From the NCBI RefSeq assembly GCF_008929045.1, contig NZ_VFAH01000009.1, positions 172,126-236,125 of the forward strand: a stretch of 64,000 nt of DNA. The letters run 5' to 3'. The notes beneath the pieces are model-generated. The model was not told where the DNA came from. It did no database searches and worked only from the letters and a program-made list of their open reading frames with translations. Source of the DNA: Noviherbaspirillum aerium. GTDB taxonomy: Bacteria > Pseudomonadota > Gammaproteobacteria > Burkholderiales > Burkholderiaceae_D. Position numbers and translations under genes: made by a program. Position 1 is the first letter of the stretch. Every line of letters starts with the position of its first letter. Shown one piece after another: positions 35,043 to 43,216 of the stretch.

Positions 35043-35740
35043 GCCTGCGTGCCCGTGACGGTGGCCGGGAGCGGCGACACGCCCTGTTCGATGGCGGCCC
35101 TTTCCTGCGCATCCATGGCGCGCCGGTAGCCTTCCCGCTGCTGCAGCCGCTGCCAGTAGGCCCGCACCGGTTCACTGAATTCCGGTTCCAGGCCGATCAG
35201 TTCGGCCAGCATCAGCGCGTAGCCGACCGATACGTCGGCGGCGGTGAAGCGTTGCGCGCACAGATGCTCCTGCCGGGCCACGACGGCATCGACGCCGCGC
35301 AGGCGCGCAAGAAACCAGCGGCGGTAATCTTCGGCCACCTGGGGCTGGCGCCGCTCTTCCGGTTCGAAGCGGCCGTAGCGCAGCACCAGGGTTTGCGGGA
35401 AGGTCAGGCTGGCCTCGCCGAAATGCAGCCAGTTGAGATATTCGCCGAAGGCCGGGTCGCCGGCGGCCACGTCAAGCGCACCATGTGTCCCTGGTGCCCC
35501 TCGTACCCCTGGCGTGCCGCGTGCGGCGAGATACTGGCAGATCGCCGCCGACTCGGTCATCCGCAAGCCGCCGTCCAGCAGCGCCGGCACGGTGCCGAGC
35601 GGATTGACGGCGAGATAGTCGCGCGCGGCGGCGCGGGGCGGGAAGGGCAGCATCCTCAGCTCGTAGGGAAGCCGCAGTTCCTCCAGCATCCAGAGCGGCC
35701 GGAACGAGCGGGCGCTCACGCAGTGATAGAGGGTCAGCAT
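35039..35740 (-). CDS. Glutathione S-transferase family protein
   Basis: A 233-residue GST. The thioredoxin-like N-domain (LTLYHCVSARSFRPLWMLEE, NPLGTVPALLDGGLRMTESA) contains the cis-Pro and the glutathione-binding ES pair. The helical C-domain starts near residue 95. Between them is an odd Gly/Pro insert (GTPGVRGAPGTHGALDV, residues ~75-92) encoded by imperfect 18-bp repeats. Cytoplasmic; substrate unknown. First gene of the GST-ferredoxin-STAS unit. Confidence 0.88.
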   Translation of the reverse strand: MLTLYHCVSARSFRPLWMLEELRLPYELRMLPFPPRAAARDYLAVNPLGTVPALLDGGLRMTESAAICQYLAARGTPGVRGAPGTHGALDVAAGDPAFGEYLNWLHFGEASLTFPQTLVLRYGRFEPEERRQPQVAEDYRRWFLARLRGVDAVVARQEHLCAQRFTAADVSVGYALMLAELIGLEPEFSEPVRAYWQRLQQREGYRRAMDAQERAAIEQGVSPLPATVTGTQA

Positions 35741-35946
35741 GGCTAAGCGATGCGGCCGCAGCGGCGGGATGTCCGGAATGTCATGGCATGCGTCTCCTTG
35801 GTGGGGTGTGGAATTGTAGCGCGGCGTGCAAACCGTGGCATTCCGCCATGTAGGTCACAAGGAATGCGACAATGGCGGTCGCGATGCCGGCAGGCTGCAA
35901 GCCGGTGCACCAGGTAAATTCGAAAAGGTTGAAAAAAGGACTCAAC

Positions 35947-36837
35947 ATGACTGTCAAGACCGTTGTCTATCAAGCGCTGGAAGCCGGCCCGGCACTGACC
36001 ATACTGGGAGCCGTGCATGGCAACGAGCGTTGCGGCCCGGAAGCCATCAAGCGCCTGATCGCGGCCCTGGATGGCGGCGAGGCGGCGCTGCGGCGCGGCA
36101 CGCTGCAGATGATGCCGGTGGTGAACCCGAAGGCGTATGAGCAGAACGTGCGTTTCGTCGAGCGCAACCTGAACCGCCAGCTTTACCCGAAGGACGAGAA
36201 GCAGCATTACGAAGACCACCTCGACCCTATCGTCTGCGGCCTGCTGGACCGCACCGATGTATTGCTGGACCTGCATTCCTTCGCCTCGCCGGGCGGTCCT
36301 TTCATTTTCCTGAGCGGAAAGAACCCGCGCGAACTGGCCTATGCCAAATCGCTCGGCGTCACCGACTTCGTCTACGGCTGGGCGGAAGCCTACGGCGGCG
36401 GAGGCGACAGCAAGGAGTCGCAGGGCACCACCGAATATGCGCGCACCCGCGGCGCGATGGCGGTCACCCTGGAATGCGGACATCATCACAATGCCGATGC
36501 CGCCGATGTCGGCTACCGCGCCATCCTGATGGCGCTCAGGCATCTTGACATGCTCGATCCGCAATGTGCGGCCGCATCGTCGCTGGCACAGCCGGCGGAG
36601 ACCGCGCAATTGCGCTGCGTGCGCATGAAGAGCGTCTATTACCGCAACGAAGGCGCGGCATTCAGCAAGCCGTGGCGCCATTTCGATGCTGTGGGCAAGG
36701 ACGAGCCGATCGCCGTGCTCGCCGGCGGCGAAGTGCTGGCGGCGCCGGAAGACGGCTTCATCGTGCTGCCCAAGGAAGCCGCGGCGACCGGCGGCGAATG
36801 GTTCTACTTCGGCACGGCCACCGCCTATCCGGAGTGA
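35947..36837 (+). CDS. Succinylglutamate desuccinylase/aspartoacylase family hydrolase
   Basis: A 296-residue zinc carboxypeptidase-like hydrolase. The metal site is GAVHGNERCGP (HxxE) with the second His in LLDLHSFASPGG; the catalytic Glu is likely in VTLECGHHHN. The C-terminal ~80 residues form a beta-domain (MKSVYYRNEGAAFSKP). Family members remove acyl groups from N-acyl amino acids, but the arginine-catabolic ast operon is absent, so the substrate is unknown. ATG 35947 follows AAAGGA by 7 nt. Its neighbours on the opposite strand are the amidoligase operon, whose products could be related chemistry; that is speculation. Confidence 0.88.
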   Translation: MTVKTVVYQALEAGPALTILGAVHGNERCGPEAIKRLIAALDGGEAALRRGTLQMMPVVNPKAYEQNVRFVERNLNRQLYPKDEKQHYEDHLDPIVCGLLDRTDVLLDLHSFASPGGPFIFLSGKNPRELAYAKSLGVTDFVYGWAEAYGGGGDSKESQGTTEYARTRGAMAVTLECGHHHNADAADVGYRAILMALRHLDMLDPQCAAASSLAQPAETAQLRCVRMKSVYYRNEGAAFSKPWRHFDAVGKDEPIAVLAGGEVLAAPEDGFIVLPKEAAATGGEWFYFGTATAYPE

Positions 36838-36910
36838 CCGGCGGCGAGTCGCCCGAACGGGTGAAGACGGGAAAGGGGAGGCCGCGCGCCTCCCTTTCTA
36901 TTGACCGCGA

Positions 36911-37417
36911 TTATTCCGTCCCGGCATTGCGCTTGCCGACCACTCTCTCGCGTATCCACTCGATCTTCGGTTCGGAATGCAGGTCCGCGATCACCGCGCC
37001 GTAGTTGGCCTGGCCGCGCGCGCTACGCTGCGGGCCGCTGACTTCATACTCCAGCACATAGCTGACGAATACGCTGTCCGATGCCGGATCGGGCGTGATG
37101 TACTCGATGCGGGCCAAGCGGTAATTGCGCACCGGCCAGCGCCGGCTGTAATGCCGCACATCGCGCACGATCTCGCTTCGTGCGGTCGGGCCGAATTCAT
37201 AGTAGTCGACGCCGTCGGCAAAGAATTCCGCCTGGGCTTCGGGACTCTTGTCGGGAGAAATGAATTGCTGCAGGAAAAGCGCGACAGTCTGTTCCAGGGC
37301 TGCGGGCGGCGCGGCTAGCGCTGCGGAGGAGACGGGGCTGACCGGCTGGGCAAACGCTGCAGCTGCGCTCAGGCCGAGGAGAACCGCGACTGAAGCAGGA
37401 AGTAACGGGGCGCTCAT
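36911..37417 (-). CDS. Exported SnoaL/NTF2-like protein
   Basis: A 168-residue protein with a Sec signal peptide (MSAPLLPASVAVLLGLSA, cleavage near AAAFA-QP). The mature part has an NTF2-like pattern (AEFFADGVDYYEFGPTARSE, VRHYSRRWPVRNYRLARIEY, SDSVFVSYVLEYEVSGP). Function unknown; periplasmic. ATG 37417 follows AAGG by 6 nt; the frame extends 24 codons upstream without support. It lies 68 bp after the amidohydrolase gene and may be the tail of the amidoligase operon. Confidence 0.72.
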   Translation of the reverse strand: MSAPLLPASVAVLLGLSAAAAFAQPVSPVSSAALAAPPAALEQTVALFLQQFISPDKSPEAQAEFFADGVDYYEFGPTARSEIVRDVRHYSRRWPVRNYRLARIEYITPDPASDSVFVSYVLEYEVSGPQRSARGQANYGAVIADLHSEPKIEWIRERVVGKRNAGTE

Positions 37418-37485
37418 GATATGCCTTGATGCAATCGTCAAACACATGGCAGGTGAGTGCATGGACCGTGCCTGACAAGTCAAGT

Positions 37486-38280
37486 TCAACGCGGCAGGGA
37501 TGCTGCCCTGCCGGGCGTGGCAGGCGTGCCAGACATGCCAGGTGCCGCCGGAAACCTCGATGCCGCATCCTGCGGACGCAATGCTTCAGCAAGCGCTTCA
37601 ATGATCGCGCGCCGCATTTCCCGCCAGCGCCTGTCGCTGCTGCGTGCGGACACATGCTTCTGGTTGATTTCCAGTTCGATGCCGAGATAGCTGCCGGCTG
37701 GAAAGCGGCGGCGCAGATGGACGGTGAATCCGTCGGAAGTGCCGCTGTAGGGATAATTCATGCGGATGCGCAAGCCGGTACGCACCCGCAGCGCGGATCG
37801 CCAGCGCCGGCACAGTTCCACTTCCGCCGCGCGCGACGGATCGTAGAGCAGGCCGATATCGGCATTGCGCACGTCGCCGTCGAGTTCGGGCGTGAAGCTG
37901 TGGCAGGACACATGGATCACCCGCGCGCCGCCATCGACGGCCTGGGCGATGTCCGCTTCCACCCTGCTGCGGTAAGGCAGGTAATGGCGGCGGAAGATTT
38001 CCTCGCGCATGTCGCTGGTGGCGGGGCGGGTGGCTTCCGAATACAGCCGGGGATGGCCCGGCGAGCGGTTCAGGTCGATAAGCAGCCGGCTGACGGTGGA
38101 TGCCGCCAGCGGAGCAGACAATGCCCGCGACATGTCGCGGGCCATGCGCAATGCGCCGGCATCATAGCCGCGATGGGTATGGAGCAGCGCCTCATGGTCG
38201 GCGAAGAGGTGCCGGTAGCGGGCAGGAATGCGGTTGCCGCCGTGTTCGCAGGTAATGAAGAGAAAGTCGGGGCGGCTCAA
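37486..38280 (-). CDS. N-formylglutamate amidohydrolase-like protein
   Basis: About 264 residues of the N-formylglutamate amidohydrolase/HutG-like family: LFITCEHGGNRIPARYR, THRGYDAGALRMARDM, LLIDLNRSPGHPRLYSE, VIHVSCHSFTPEL and LGIELEINQKH. The family cleaves formyl or acyl amides with a metal. Start is probably TTG 38280, because it reproduces the 4-nt overlap (38277-38280) that joins every other gene pair of this operon; no ATG is in frame nearby. The C-terminus is a Pro/Gly-rich tail (PGMSGTPATPGRAAS) with repeat-like DNA. Fourth gene of the amidoligase operon. Confidence 0.82.
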   Translation of the reverse strand: MSRPDFLFITCEHGGNRIPARYRHLFADHEALLHTHRGYDAGALRMARDMSRALSAPLAASTVSRLLIDLNRSPGHPRLYSEATRPATSDMREEIFRRHYLPYRSRVEADIAQAVDGGARVIHVSCHSFTPELDGDVRNADIGLLYDPSRAAEVELCRRWRSALRVRTGLRIRMNYPYSGTSDGFTVHLRRRFPAGSYLGIELEINQKHVSARSSDRRWREMRRAIIEALAEALRPQDAASRFPAAPGMSGTPATPGRAASLPR

Positions 38281-39605
38281 GATGGCGTGGCCGAGGCCGC
38301 TGGAACGACATTGGCCGGCGCCGCGGAAAATTCGTCCGGCAGGAACATCCGGCCGTCCTGCAGGCAGGTGCACAGCTGCGCATACACTTCGCGCAGGCGC
38401 GCCCGCGGGGCGCCACCGTCGCCTACCGCGCGCAGGATGCGCCGGGCCAGCGGCCCCTCCTTGAGAATCGTGTGCAAGGGTTCGCGCCATGGCTCCTGGC
38501 GACCGTGATGGCCTTGGAGCGAATCATGCACGTCGTCTTCCATCATGTTGCCGATAAGGTGACGCCACAATTCCCCGGCGCTGCACTCGCGGCCCGCGTA
38601 ACCCATGAGCCGCAGATAGGCGGGATCGGTGACGGCCGCCTGCTCCGCATCGCGCAGGCAGGCGTGCAGCAGGCCTGCCAGCATCGCCGTCGGCATGTCC
38701 TGCTGTTCCGCCAGGGTTGGCGCTTCATACAGCCGGCGCACCGCGTCGACCGTGGCGGCCGCAATCGCCAGGTCGGCCTGCGGGCACTCCTGGGTATCGA
38801 TCACCCTGATCTCGATCGCGTTGCGGTCGAAGCGGGCGATGGCGCCGCGCGAATTGAGCCACTCATGCCTTAGCACGCCTTCCGGATCATGCGGCGCGAT
38901 GTCTCGGTACATGGGCGCGAGGATGCGCTGCTCGTACTCGCTCCGGCTGCCCGCGTTTTCCGGCACGACCATGCCGGCGATCGAGGGAATGCCGTCGGCG
39001 TTGCCGGCATAGACCTGCATCCGGTAATCGGCGAAGCCGGTGATGCCGCCATCCGCGATGGGCGAGCTTGCGGCCAGCGCCGGCAGGATGGGCAGCACCA
39101 GGCGTATTGCCGCATGCAGGCGGGCGAATTGCGTATCGTCGGCGAAGGGCAGGTTGACATGCATGCTCTGCAGATTGGCCCAGCCATGGCTGCGGCTGTC
39201 GAAGATGCGGGCATAGGTGCGGTAGATCTCTTCATTGTCGTGCGGCCAGAGCTGCGTTTCCGCCAGCGGGTTCATCCATGGATGCATCGCGCCCGGCATC
39301 AGCCTCGCCTGCATGGCATCCAGCCTGCGGTTGATTTCCCGCACTTCACCCTGAAAGGCTTCATGCAGCAAGCCCAGCGAGGCGGCCGGCTCGCGGTTCT
39401 TGATTTCCACCACATGCAGCACCAGCTCATTGGACCAGCCCATGGCGCCGCGCCGTACTTCGCCGCCGCCTTGAGCATCCGCGCCGCGCAGCAGGCGGTC
39501 GGCCACCGGCAGCACGGACAGGCTGTCGCGATCGACGATCATGTATTCGAGCTCGATGCCGTAGCCCGTAAAGGCATGCAGCGGGGAAGACGCATTGTCG
39601 CTCAT
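38277..39605 (-). CDS. GCS2-family carboxylate-amine ligase
   Basis: A 442-residue glutamate-cysteine ligase 2 (YbdK-like) family protein. Key segments are FTGYGIELEYMIVDRDSL, WSNELVLHVVEIKNREPAA, MHPWMNPLAETQLWPHDN, WANLQSMHVNLPFADD (His of the substrate loop) and AIEIRVIDTQECPQADLA. The family joins glutamate (or another carboxylate) to an amine using ATP. Substrate here is unknown. Its ATG overlaps the ATP-grasp gene stop by 4 nt, and its stop overlaps the amidohydrolase start by 4 nt. Confidence 0.85.
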   Translation of the reverse strand: MSDNASSPLHAFTGYGIELEYMIVDRDSLSVLPVADRLLRGADAQGGGEVRRGAMGWSNELVLHVVEIKNREPAASLGLLHEAFQGEVREINRRLDAMQARLMPGAMHPWMNPLAETQLWPHDNEEIYRTYARIFDSRSHGWANLQSMHVNLPFADDTQFARLHAAIRLVLPILPALAASSPIADGGITGFADYRMQVYAGNADGIPSIAGMVVPENAGSRSEYEQRILAPMYRDIAPHDPEGVLRHEWLNSRGAIARFDRNAIEIRVIDTQECPQADLAIAAATVDAVRRLYEAPTLAEQQDMPTAMLAGLLHACLRDAEQAAVTDPAYLRLMGYAGRECSAGELWRHLIGNMMEDDVHDSLQGHHGRQEPWREPLHTILKEGPLARRILRAVGDGGAPRARLREVYAQLCTCLQDGRMFLPDEFSAAPANVVPAASATPS

Positions 39606-41065
39606 GAGTTCGGGTTTCCTTTCCGGGCCTCGATGCGCTTGCGGAAGACGCCCATGATTTCGCGGTACAGCGCATCGCCCAGCACCGCATCCTCGTTGCC
39701 CGCATCGACGTTGGGATTGTCGTTGATCTCGATGACCACCACCTGGTTGCCAACCTGCTTGAGGTCGACGCCATAGAAACCGTCGCCGATCAGGTTGGCC
39801 GCCTGTACCGCGATCTTCACCACGTCGTCCGGCGCCTCGCCTATCGACAGGGCTTCGGTCCGGCCTTCGCTGGTGCGCTGGTGCTCATGCTTGATGATCT
39901 GCCAGTGGCCGGGCGCCATGTAGTACTTGCAGACGAACAGCGGGCGCCGGTCGAGCACGCCGATGCGCCAGTCGAATTCGGTCGGCAGGTATTCCTGCGC
40001 GAGCACCAGTTCCGACTGCTGCAGCAGTTCGCTCACCCGGGCCACTAGTTCCTCCCCGGATTCGATCTTCACCACGCCGAGCGAGAAGGCGCCGTCGGGC
40101 TGCTTGAGGATGCAGGGCAGGCCGAGGGTGGGCACGATCTGGTCCACGTTGTCCTTGTGGACCACCATGTGCTTCGGCGTCGGAATGTGATGGCGCGTCA
40201 GCAGTTCATTCAGATAGATTTTGTTGGTGCAGCGCAGGATGGAGTCGGCATCGTCGATGACCACCAGTCCCGCCGACGCTGCCTGGCGCGAGACGCGGTA
40301 GGTATAGTGGTCGACATTGGTGGTGTCGCGGATGAAGAGCGCATCGCATTCGGCGATGCGACCGGCGTCCCCGGGGCCGACCAGCCGCGCCTCCATGCCC
40401 AGCAGTTCCGCCGCCTCGCAGAACTTGCGCATGGCATCGGGATTCGACGGCGCCTCCGCGCGCGCGGCATCGTGCAGAATCGCCACCGCCGGCTGGCGCG
40501 CGGACGTGTCGGTACGGATCTTGTGTTCCTTCAGATGCAGGCTGGCCGCCTGCGCCGCCAGTTCGCGGTGGTGCGGCGGCATGTCGCGGAGGCTGCCGCC
40601 GACCATGCTGCACAGGCGCCATGCGTTGTCCAGGCGCTCGAAGCGCGCATGCAGCACCGGCGCGCGCAGCAGCCTGAACAGCTGTTCGCAGAGATGCGGA
40701 TGGAGGCCGTCCGCATCCTGTCCGAAATAAATGTTGAGATCGACCACATCCTCTTCGGTGCGCGCGAACGCGCAGTCGATCAGGTTGCCGAGGCGCTCGC
40801 CGATGTCCTGCACCAGCGTGTCGGACTGCAGGTCTTTCATCGCCTCGACATCGGGCAGCGGCTGGTGGCCGCGCGCCTCGGCCAGCAGCGACACGTAATA
40901 GCCCTCGCTCTGGTAGCGCCAGGAACGGCAGAGATTGAAGACCTTGGTGGAATGGATGTCCCCGTAGGCGGGGTCGAGCAGATAGGTGTGTGCAGGGACG
41001 ACGGTAACGCCCGGGATGTCGTTCGGCCAATCTTGCGGCTGACTGACGACAAAGAGAATGTTCAT
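39602..41065 (-). CDS. RimK-like ATP-grasp ligase with N-terminal RLAN domain
   Basis: A 487-residue ATP-grasp amidoligase. Residues 1-~185 fit the RimK-like ATP-grasp N-terminal (RLAN) domain (MNILFVVSQPQDWPNDIPGV, HSTKVFNLCRSWRYQSEGYY). The ATP-grasp core spans ~195-480: LPCILKQPDGAFSLGVVKI, LVLAQEYLPTEFDWRIGVL, and the Mg-binding VVVIEINDNPNVDAG. Relatives ligate an amino acid to a peptide or protein carboxylate. It overlaps both neighbours by 4 nt. Acceptor unknown; no RiPP-like precursor is obvious beside it. Confidence 0.88.
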   Translation of the reverse strand: MNILFVVSQPQDWPNDIPGVTVVPAHTYLLDPAYGDIHSTKVFNLCRSWRYQSEGYYVSLLAEARGHQPLPDVEAMKDLQSDTLVQDIGERLGNLIDCAFARTEEDVVDLNIYFGQDADGLHPHLCEQLFRLLRAPVLHARFERLDNAWRLCSMVGGSLRDMPPHHRELAAQAASLHLKEHKIRTDTSARQPAVAILHDAARAEAPSNPDAMRKFCEAAELLGMEARLVGPGDAGRIAECDALFIRDTTNVDHYTYRVSRQAASAGLVVIDDADSILRCTNKIYLNELLTRHHIPTPKHMVVHKDNVDQIVPTLGLPCILKQPDGAFSLGVVKIESGEELVARVSELLQQSELVLAQEYLPTEFDWRIGVLDRRPLFVCKYYMAPGHWQIIKHEHQRTSEGRTEALSIGEAPDDVVKIAVQAANLIGDGFYGVDLKQVGNQVVVIEINDNPNVDAGNEDAVLGDALYREIMGVFRKRIEARKGNPNS

Positions 41066-41841
41066 GGCTCTTCCTGGCGCGGCCCGCAGCGCGGATGGAT
41101 GATCAGCAGGTTGGCGTCATGCGTGACGATGCCGAGCAGGATGGCATTGACCACGCGGTCCACGCTGAGCCAGTAGGCCTGCGCGCTGTCGTAGGGATTC
41201 TGCTGGTAGGGGTCCACCACGAACACCTTGCGGCGTTCGCGGTCGTAGCCGCCGATGATCACGAAATGCCCCGACGGCAGGCCGCGCACGTCGTCGGGCG
41301 TATCGTCCGGGCCGTATTCGCGCGCGGCGCGGTAGAGGAAAGTGGAGCTGAGTCCGGTGATGATCGGCATCCTGCGGCGCAGGATGCCCCGGATCAGGTA
41401 GCGCGACAGATCGACCAGGCGCAGCCGCCCGCCAAGCTTGAGGAATTCGAGATATCCGTTGGTGGCATGCTGCAGGCGGTAATCCACCTTGTGCTCGCGC
41501 TGGCGCTGCAGCCGTTCCGCGATGTCGATGCCGGGTTCGGTGAACCACACCGGGTCGAACACATTGAGGTTGTAGGTATAGATCGTGGCCTGGTAACCCT
41601 TGCGCAGCGCATCGCAGGCTAGGAACACCGCGAAGGTGCCGCCATGCTCCAGCCGTCCCGTGCGCTTGATCACTTCCGGCAGCGCTTCGTCGTCACCCCA
41701 GTAGCGGTACACCGCATGCAGGCAGGTCGGGCCACAGGTGGTTTCGTCCGGCTGGGGCAGAATGCGGACCGGCAACTGCAACAGATCTTGTGCGCCTAAA
41801 ACGCGGCTCTGCACGTCATGCTTGGTATCGGCATGCATCAT
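41062..41841 (-). CDS. C39-like cysteine peptidase
   Basis: A 259-residue papain-like protein. The active-site helix is LPQPDETTCGPTCLHAVYRY (Gln of the oxyanion hole and Cys), the His strand GLPSGHFVIIGGYDRERRKV, and the Asp-containing strand VFVVDPYQQNP. It may process a peptide made or modified by the ligases encoded downstream. No signal peptide, so cytoplasmic. ATG 41841 follows AGGA by 5 nt; a second ATG is adjacent. First gene of the operon; sigma54-like site at 41969-41984. Confidence 0.85.
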   Translation of the reverse strand: MMHADTKHDVQSRVLGAQDLLQLPVRILPQPDETTCGPTCLHAVYRYWGDDEALPEVIKRTGRLEHGGTFAVFLACDALRKGYQATIYTYNLNVFDPVWFTEPGIDIAERLQRQREHKVDYRLQHATNGYLEFLKLGGRLRLVDLSRYLIRGILRRRMPIITGLSSTFLYRAAREYGPDDTPDDVRGLPSGHFVIIGGYDRERRKVFVVDPYQQNPYDSAQAYWLSVDRVVNAILLGIVTHDANLLIIHPRCGPRQEEP

Positions 41842-41895
41842 GTCGTCCTGTTCCCCTGGCTGGTCGATGCTTGGCCAATGGAAGTTGTTTGGATT

Positions 41896-41962
41896 GCCTG
41901 TCAACATGCCGCTTGCCGCGCTGTCTTCGTCGGTAGGCCTTGCCATCGTCATGTTGACAGGC
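41896..41962. promoter_or_regulatory. Long-spaced inverted repeat in the amidoligase operon leader
   Basis: GCCTGTCAACATG (41896-41908) is exactly inverse to CATGTTGACAGGC (41950-41962). The arms lie just downstream of the expected sigma54 start site. They could be paired operators for a dimeric or looping repressor, or an RNA stem with a 41-nt loop. Confidence 0.55.
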
Positions 41963-41968
41963 ACTCTT

Positions 41969-41984
41969 AGCATTTTCGATGCCA
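41969..41984 (-). promoter_or_regulatory. Sigma54 promoter of the amidoligase operon
   Basis: Minus strand TGGCATCGAAAATGCT keeps TGGCA and TGCT with GG-GC spacing of 12. The GC element is about 130 bp from the ATG at 41841, giving a leader of about 117 nt that holds the inverted repeat at 41896-41962. Confidence 0.5.
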
Positions 41985-42146
41985 GTTGGCGGCAGCCGGA
42001 GCATGCGCGCTTGCGGCGGCGTCGCGCGATGCGGCGGTGTACCAACTGACGCATCGCGCAGACAAAAGTTTCCCGCTGCCGCTGCTTCGGCATGAAAGAT
42101 GCATGACGAAGAGGTTACGCCGACTCACTTGTCAGGAGACATCGCC

Positions 42147-42857
42147 GTGAACAGGACAAAGCACTTCTCCATGCCCTGCGCCATGCTGATGGCAGTCTTT
42201 CCCCTTGTTGCCGGCGCGCAGGCTGCCGCAGCCCCGATCGGTTCTGCCGAAGCCGCGGCCATTACCGCACCGGCCGTGCCGCCAGCCAGCCGCGAACTGT
42301 CTTCCGGCGGCGTCAATACCACCAGTTCGGAAGCCGGAGTGGATGCGCTGGCCGAGCGCGTGCCGGCTTCCCCGGCGGAACGCCTGAAGCCGGTCATGCG
42401 CAACGACATCACCTACCTGTGCGGCGGCGTCGGCGAGGAAGAGGCCGCTTACATCAGGCAGCAGGCATCGTCATACGACCTGATGCTGACCTTCGCCGCG
42501 CGCGACGGTGCCTACCTGGCCGACGTCAATGTCGATATCGCCGACGCCAGCGGCAACAGGCTGCTGCAGGCACGCTGCGATTCGCCAATGATGCTGGTGG
42601 ACCTGCCGCGTGCCGGAAACTACCGCATCCGCGCCGATGCGCGCGGACATGTGATCCGCCGCAGCATCAAGGTGGCAGCCGGGCGCAAGACCGGCCAGCA
42701 TCTGGCGACCGCCGTGCTGACCTGGCCGCAGCAGGTGGCGGAACATCCCGCGGTCCGTAGTGAAGCAAGCGGGGCAGGTACGGCAAGCGGAACGACCGGT
42801 TCGGGAAATGCGGAAGGGGCGGGAAAACCAGGAGGGGCAGGGCGTGGAACGCGCTGA
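42147..42857 (+). CDS. Exported carboxypeptidase-regulatory-like protein
   Basis: A 236-residue exported protein. The signal peptide is MNRTKHFSMPCAMLMAVFPL (continuing VAGAQAAAA). The central part (residues ~105-195) has a carboxypeptidase-regulatory/FlgD-like beta fold (LMLTFAARDGAYLADVNVDI, LPRAGNYRIRADARGH). The C-terminal tail is Gly/Ser-rich low complexity. Function unknown. Start GTG 42147 has AGGAG 9 nt upstream and begins the signal peptide; an in-frame ATG 42099 would put 16 acidic residues before it. A bidirectional terminator follows at 42958-43000. Confidence 0.68.
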   Translation: MNRTKHFSMPCAMLMAVFPLVAGAQAAAAPIGSAEAAAITAPAVPPASRELSSGGVNTTSSEAGVDALAERVPASPAERLKPVMRNDITYLCGGVGEEEAAYIRQQASSYDLMLTFAARDGAYLADVNVDIADASGNRLLQARCDSPMMLVDLPRAGNYRIRADARGHVIRRSIKVAAGRKTGQHLATAVLTWPQQVAEHPAVRSEASGAGTASGTTGSGNAEGAGKPGGAGRGTR

Positions 42858-42868
42858 ATAATGCGGAG

Positions 42869-42899
42869 GGAGCAGATGGAGCAGATGAAGTAGATGAAG
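42869..42899 (+). repeat. 9-bp tandem repeat
   Basis: GGAGCAGAT, GGAGCAGAT, GAAGTAGAT, GAAGC: about 3.5 units of a 9-bp repeat immediately after the stop at 42857. Confidence 0.75.
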
Positions 42900-42957
42900 C
42901 GGGGGAGGCGAAGGGGGCGGGTGCCAGGCATACCCGGACATCAACACTTGAAGATGC

Positions 42958-43000
42958 GCAAAAGGCAAGCTTGGCCGAAGCGGCCACGCCTGCCTTTTGC
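42958..43000. terminator. Bidirectional terminator
   Basis: GCAAAAGGCA (42958-42967) pairs with TGCCTTTTGC (42991-43000), enclosing a second stem GGCC/GGCC. On both strands the stem ends in TTTT. It follows the plus-strand gene ending at 42857 and the minus-strand entericidin gene. Confidence 0.7.
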
Positions 43001-43031
43001 ATTGCCTGAGCAGTCGGTCAGGAATTGCGGA

Positions 43032-43169
43032 TTACTTGTTGCGGTCTGCCGAGCCCTGGATTTTTTCACCGCCACGCTCGACGTCGCGGCCAAAGCCGGA
43101 CATGGTGTTGCAAGCTGTCAAACCAACGGTAACGATCAAGACGCTCAGTACGGAGATGATTTTTTTCAT
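43032..43169 (-). CDS. Entericidin A/B-family lipoprotein
   Basis: A 45-residue lipoprotein: MKKIISVLSVLIVTVGLTAC, then NTMSGFGRDVERGGEKIQ and ending SADRNK. Lipobox GLTAC and the GFGRDVERGGEKIQ segment are the hallmark of EcnA/EcnB entericidins, small envelope lipoproteins linked to stationary-phase lysis and its antidote. Only one member is present, so it is not a complete EcnA-EcnB pair; it lines up best with the EcnB-type form common in betaproteobacteria. AAAGGA precedes the ATG. A strong sigma54-like promoter lies 48 bp upstream, fitting stationary or starvation control. Confidence 0.85.
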   Translation of the reverse strand: MKKIISVLSVLIVTVGLTACNTMSGFGRDVERGGEKIQGSADRNK

Positions 43170-43216
43170 GATTTATTTCCTTTCAGGTTAACGGGTAAAA
43201 CAGATTTTCTTGACGC

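Noticed and set aside
35873..35888. TGGCGGTCGCGATGCC as a sigma54 site for the aspartoacylase-like gene
   Set aside because: GG-GC spacing fits but the -24 and -12 elements match poorly.
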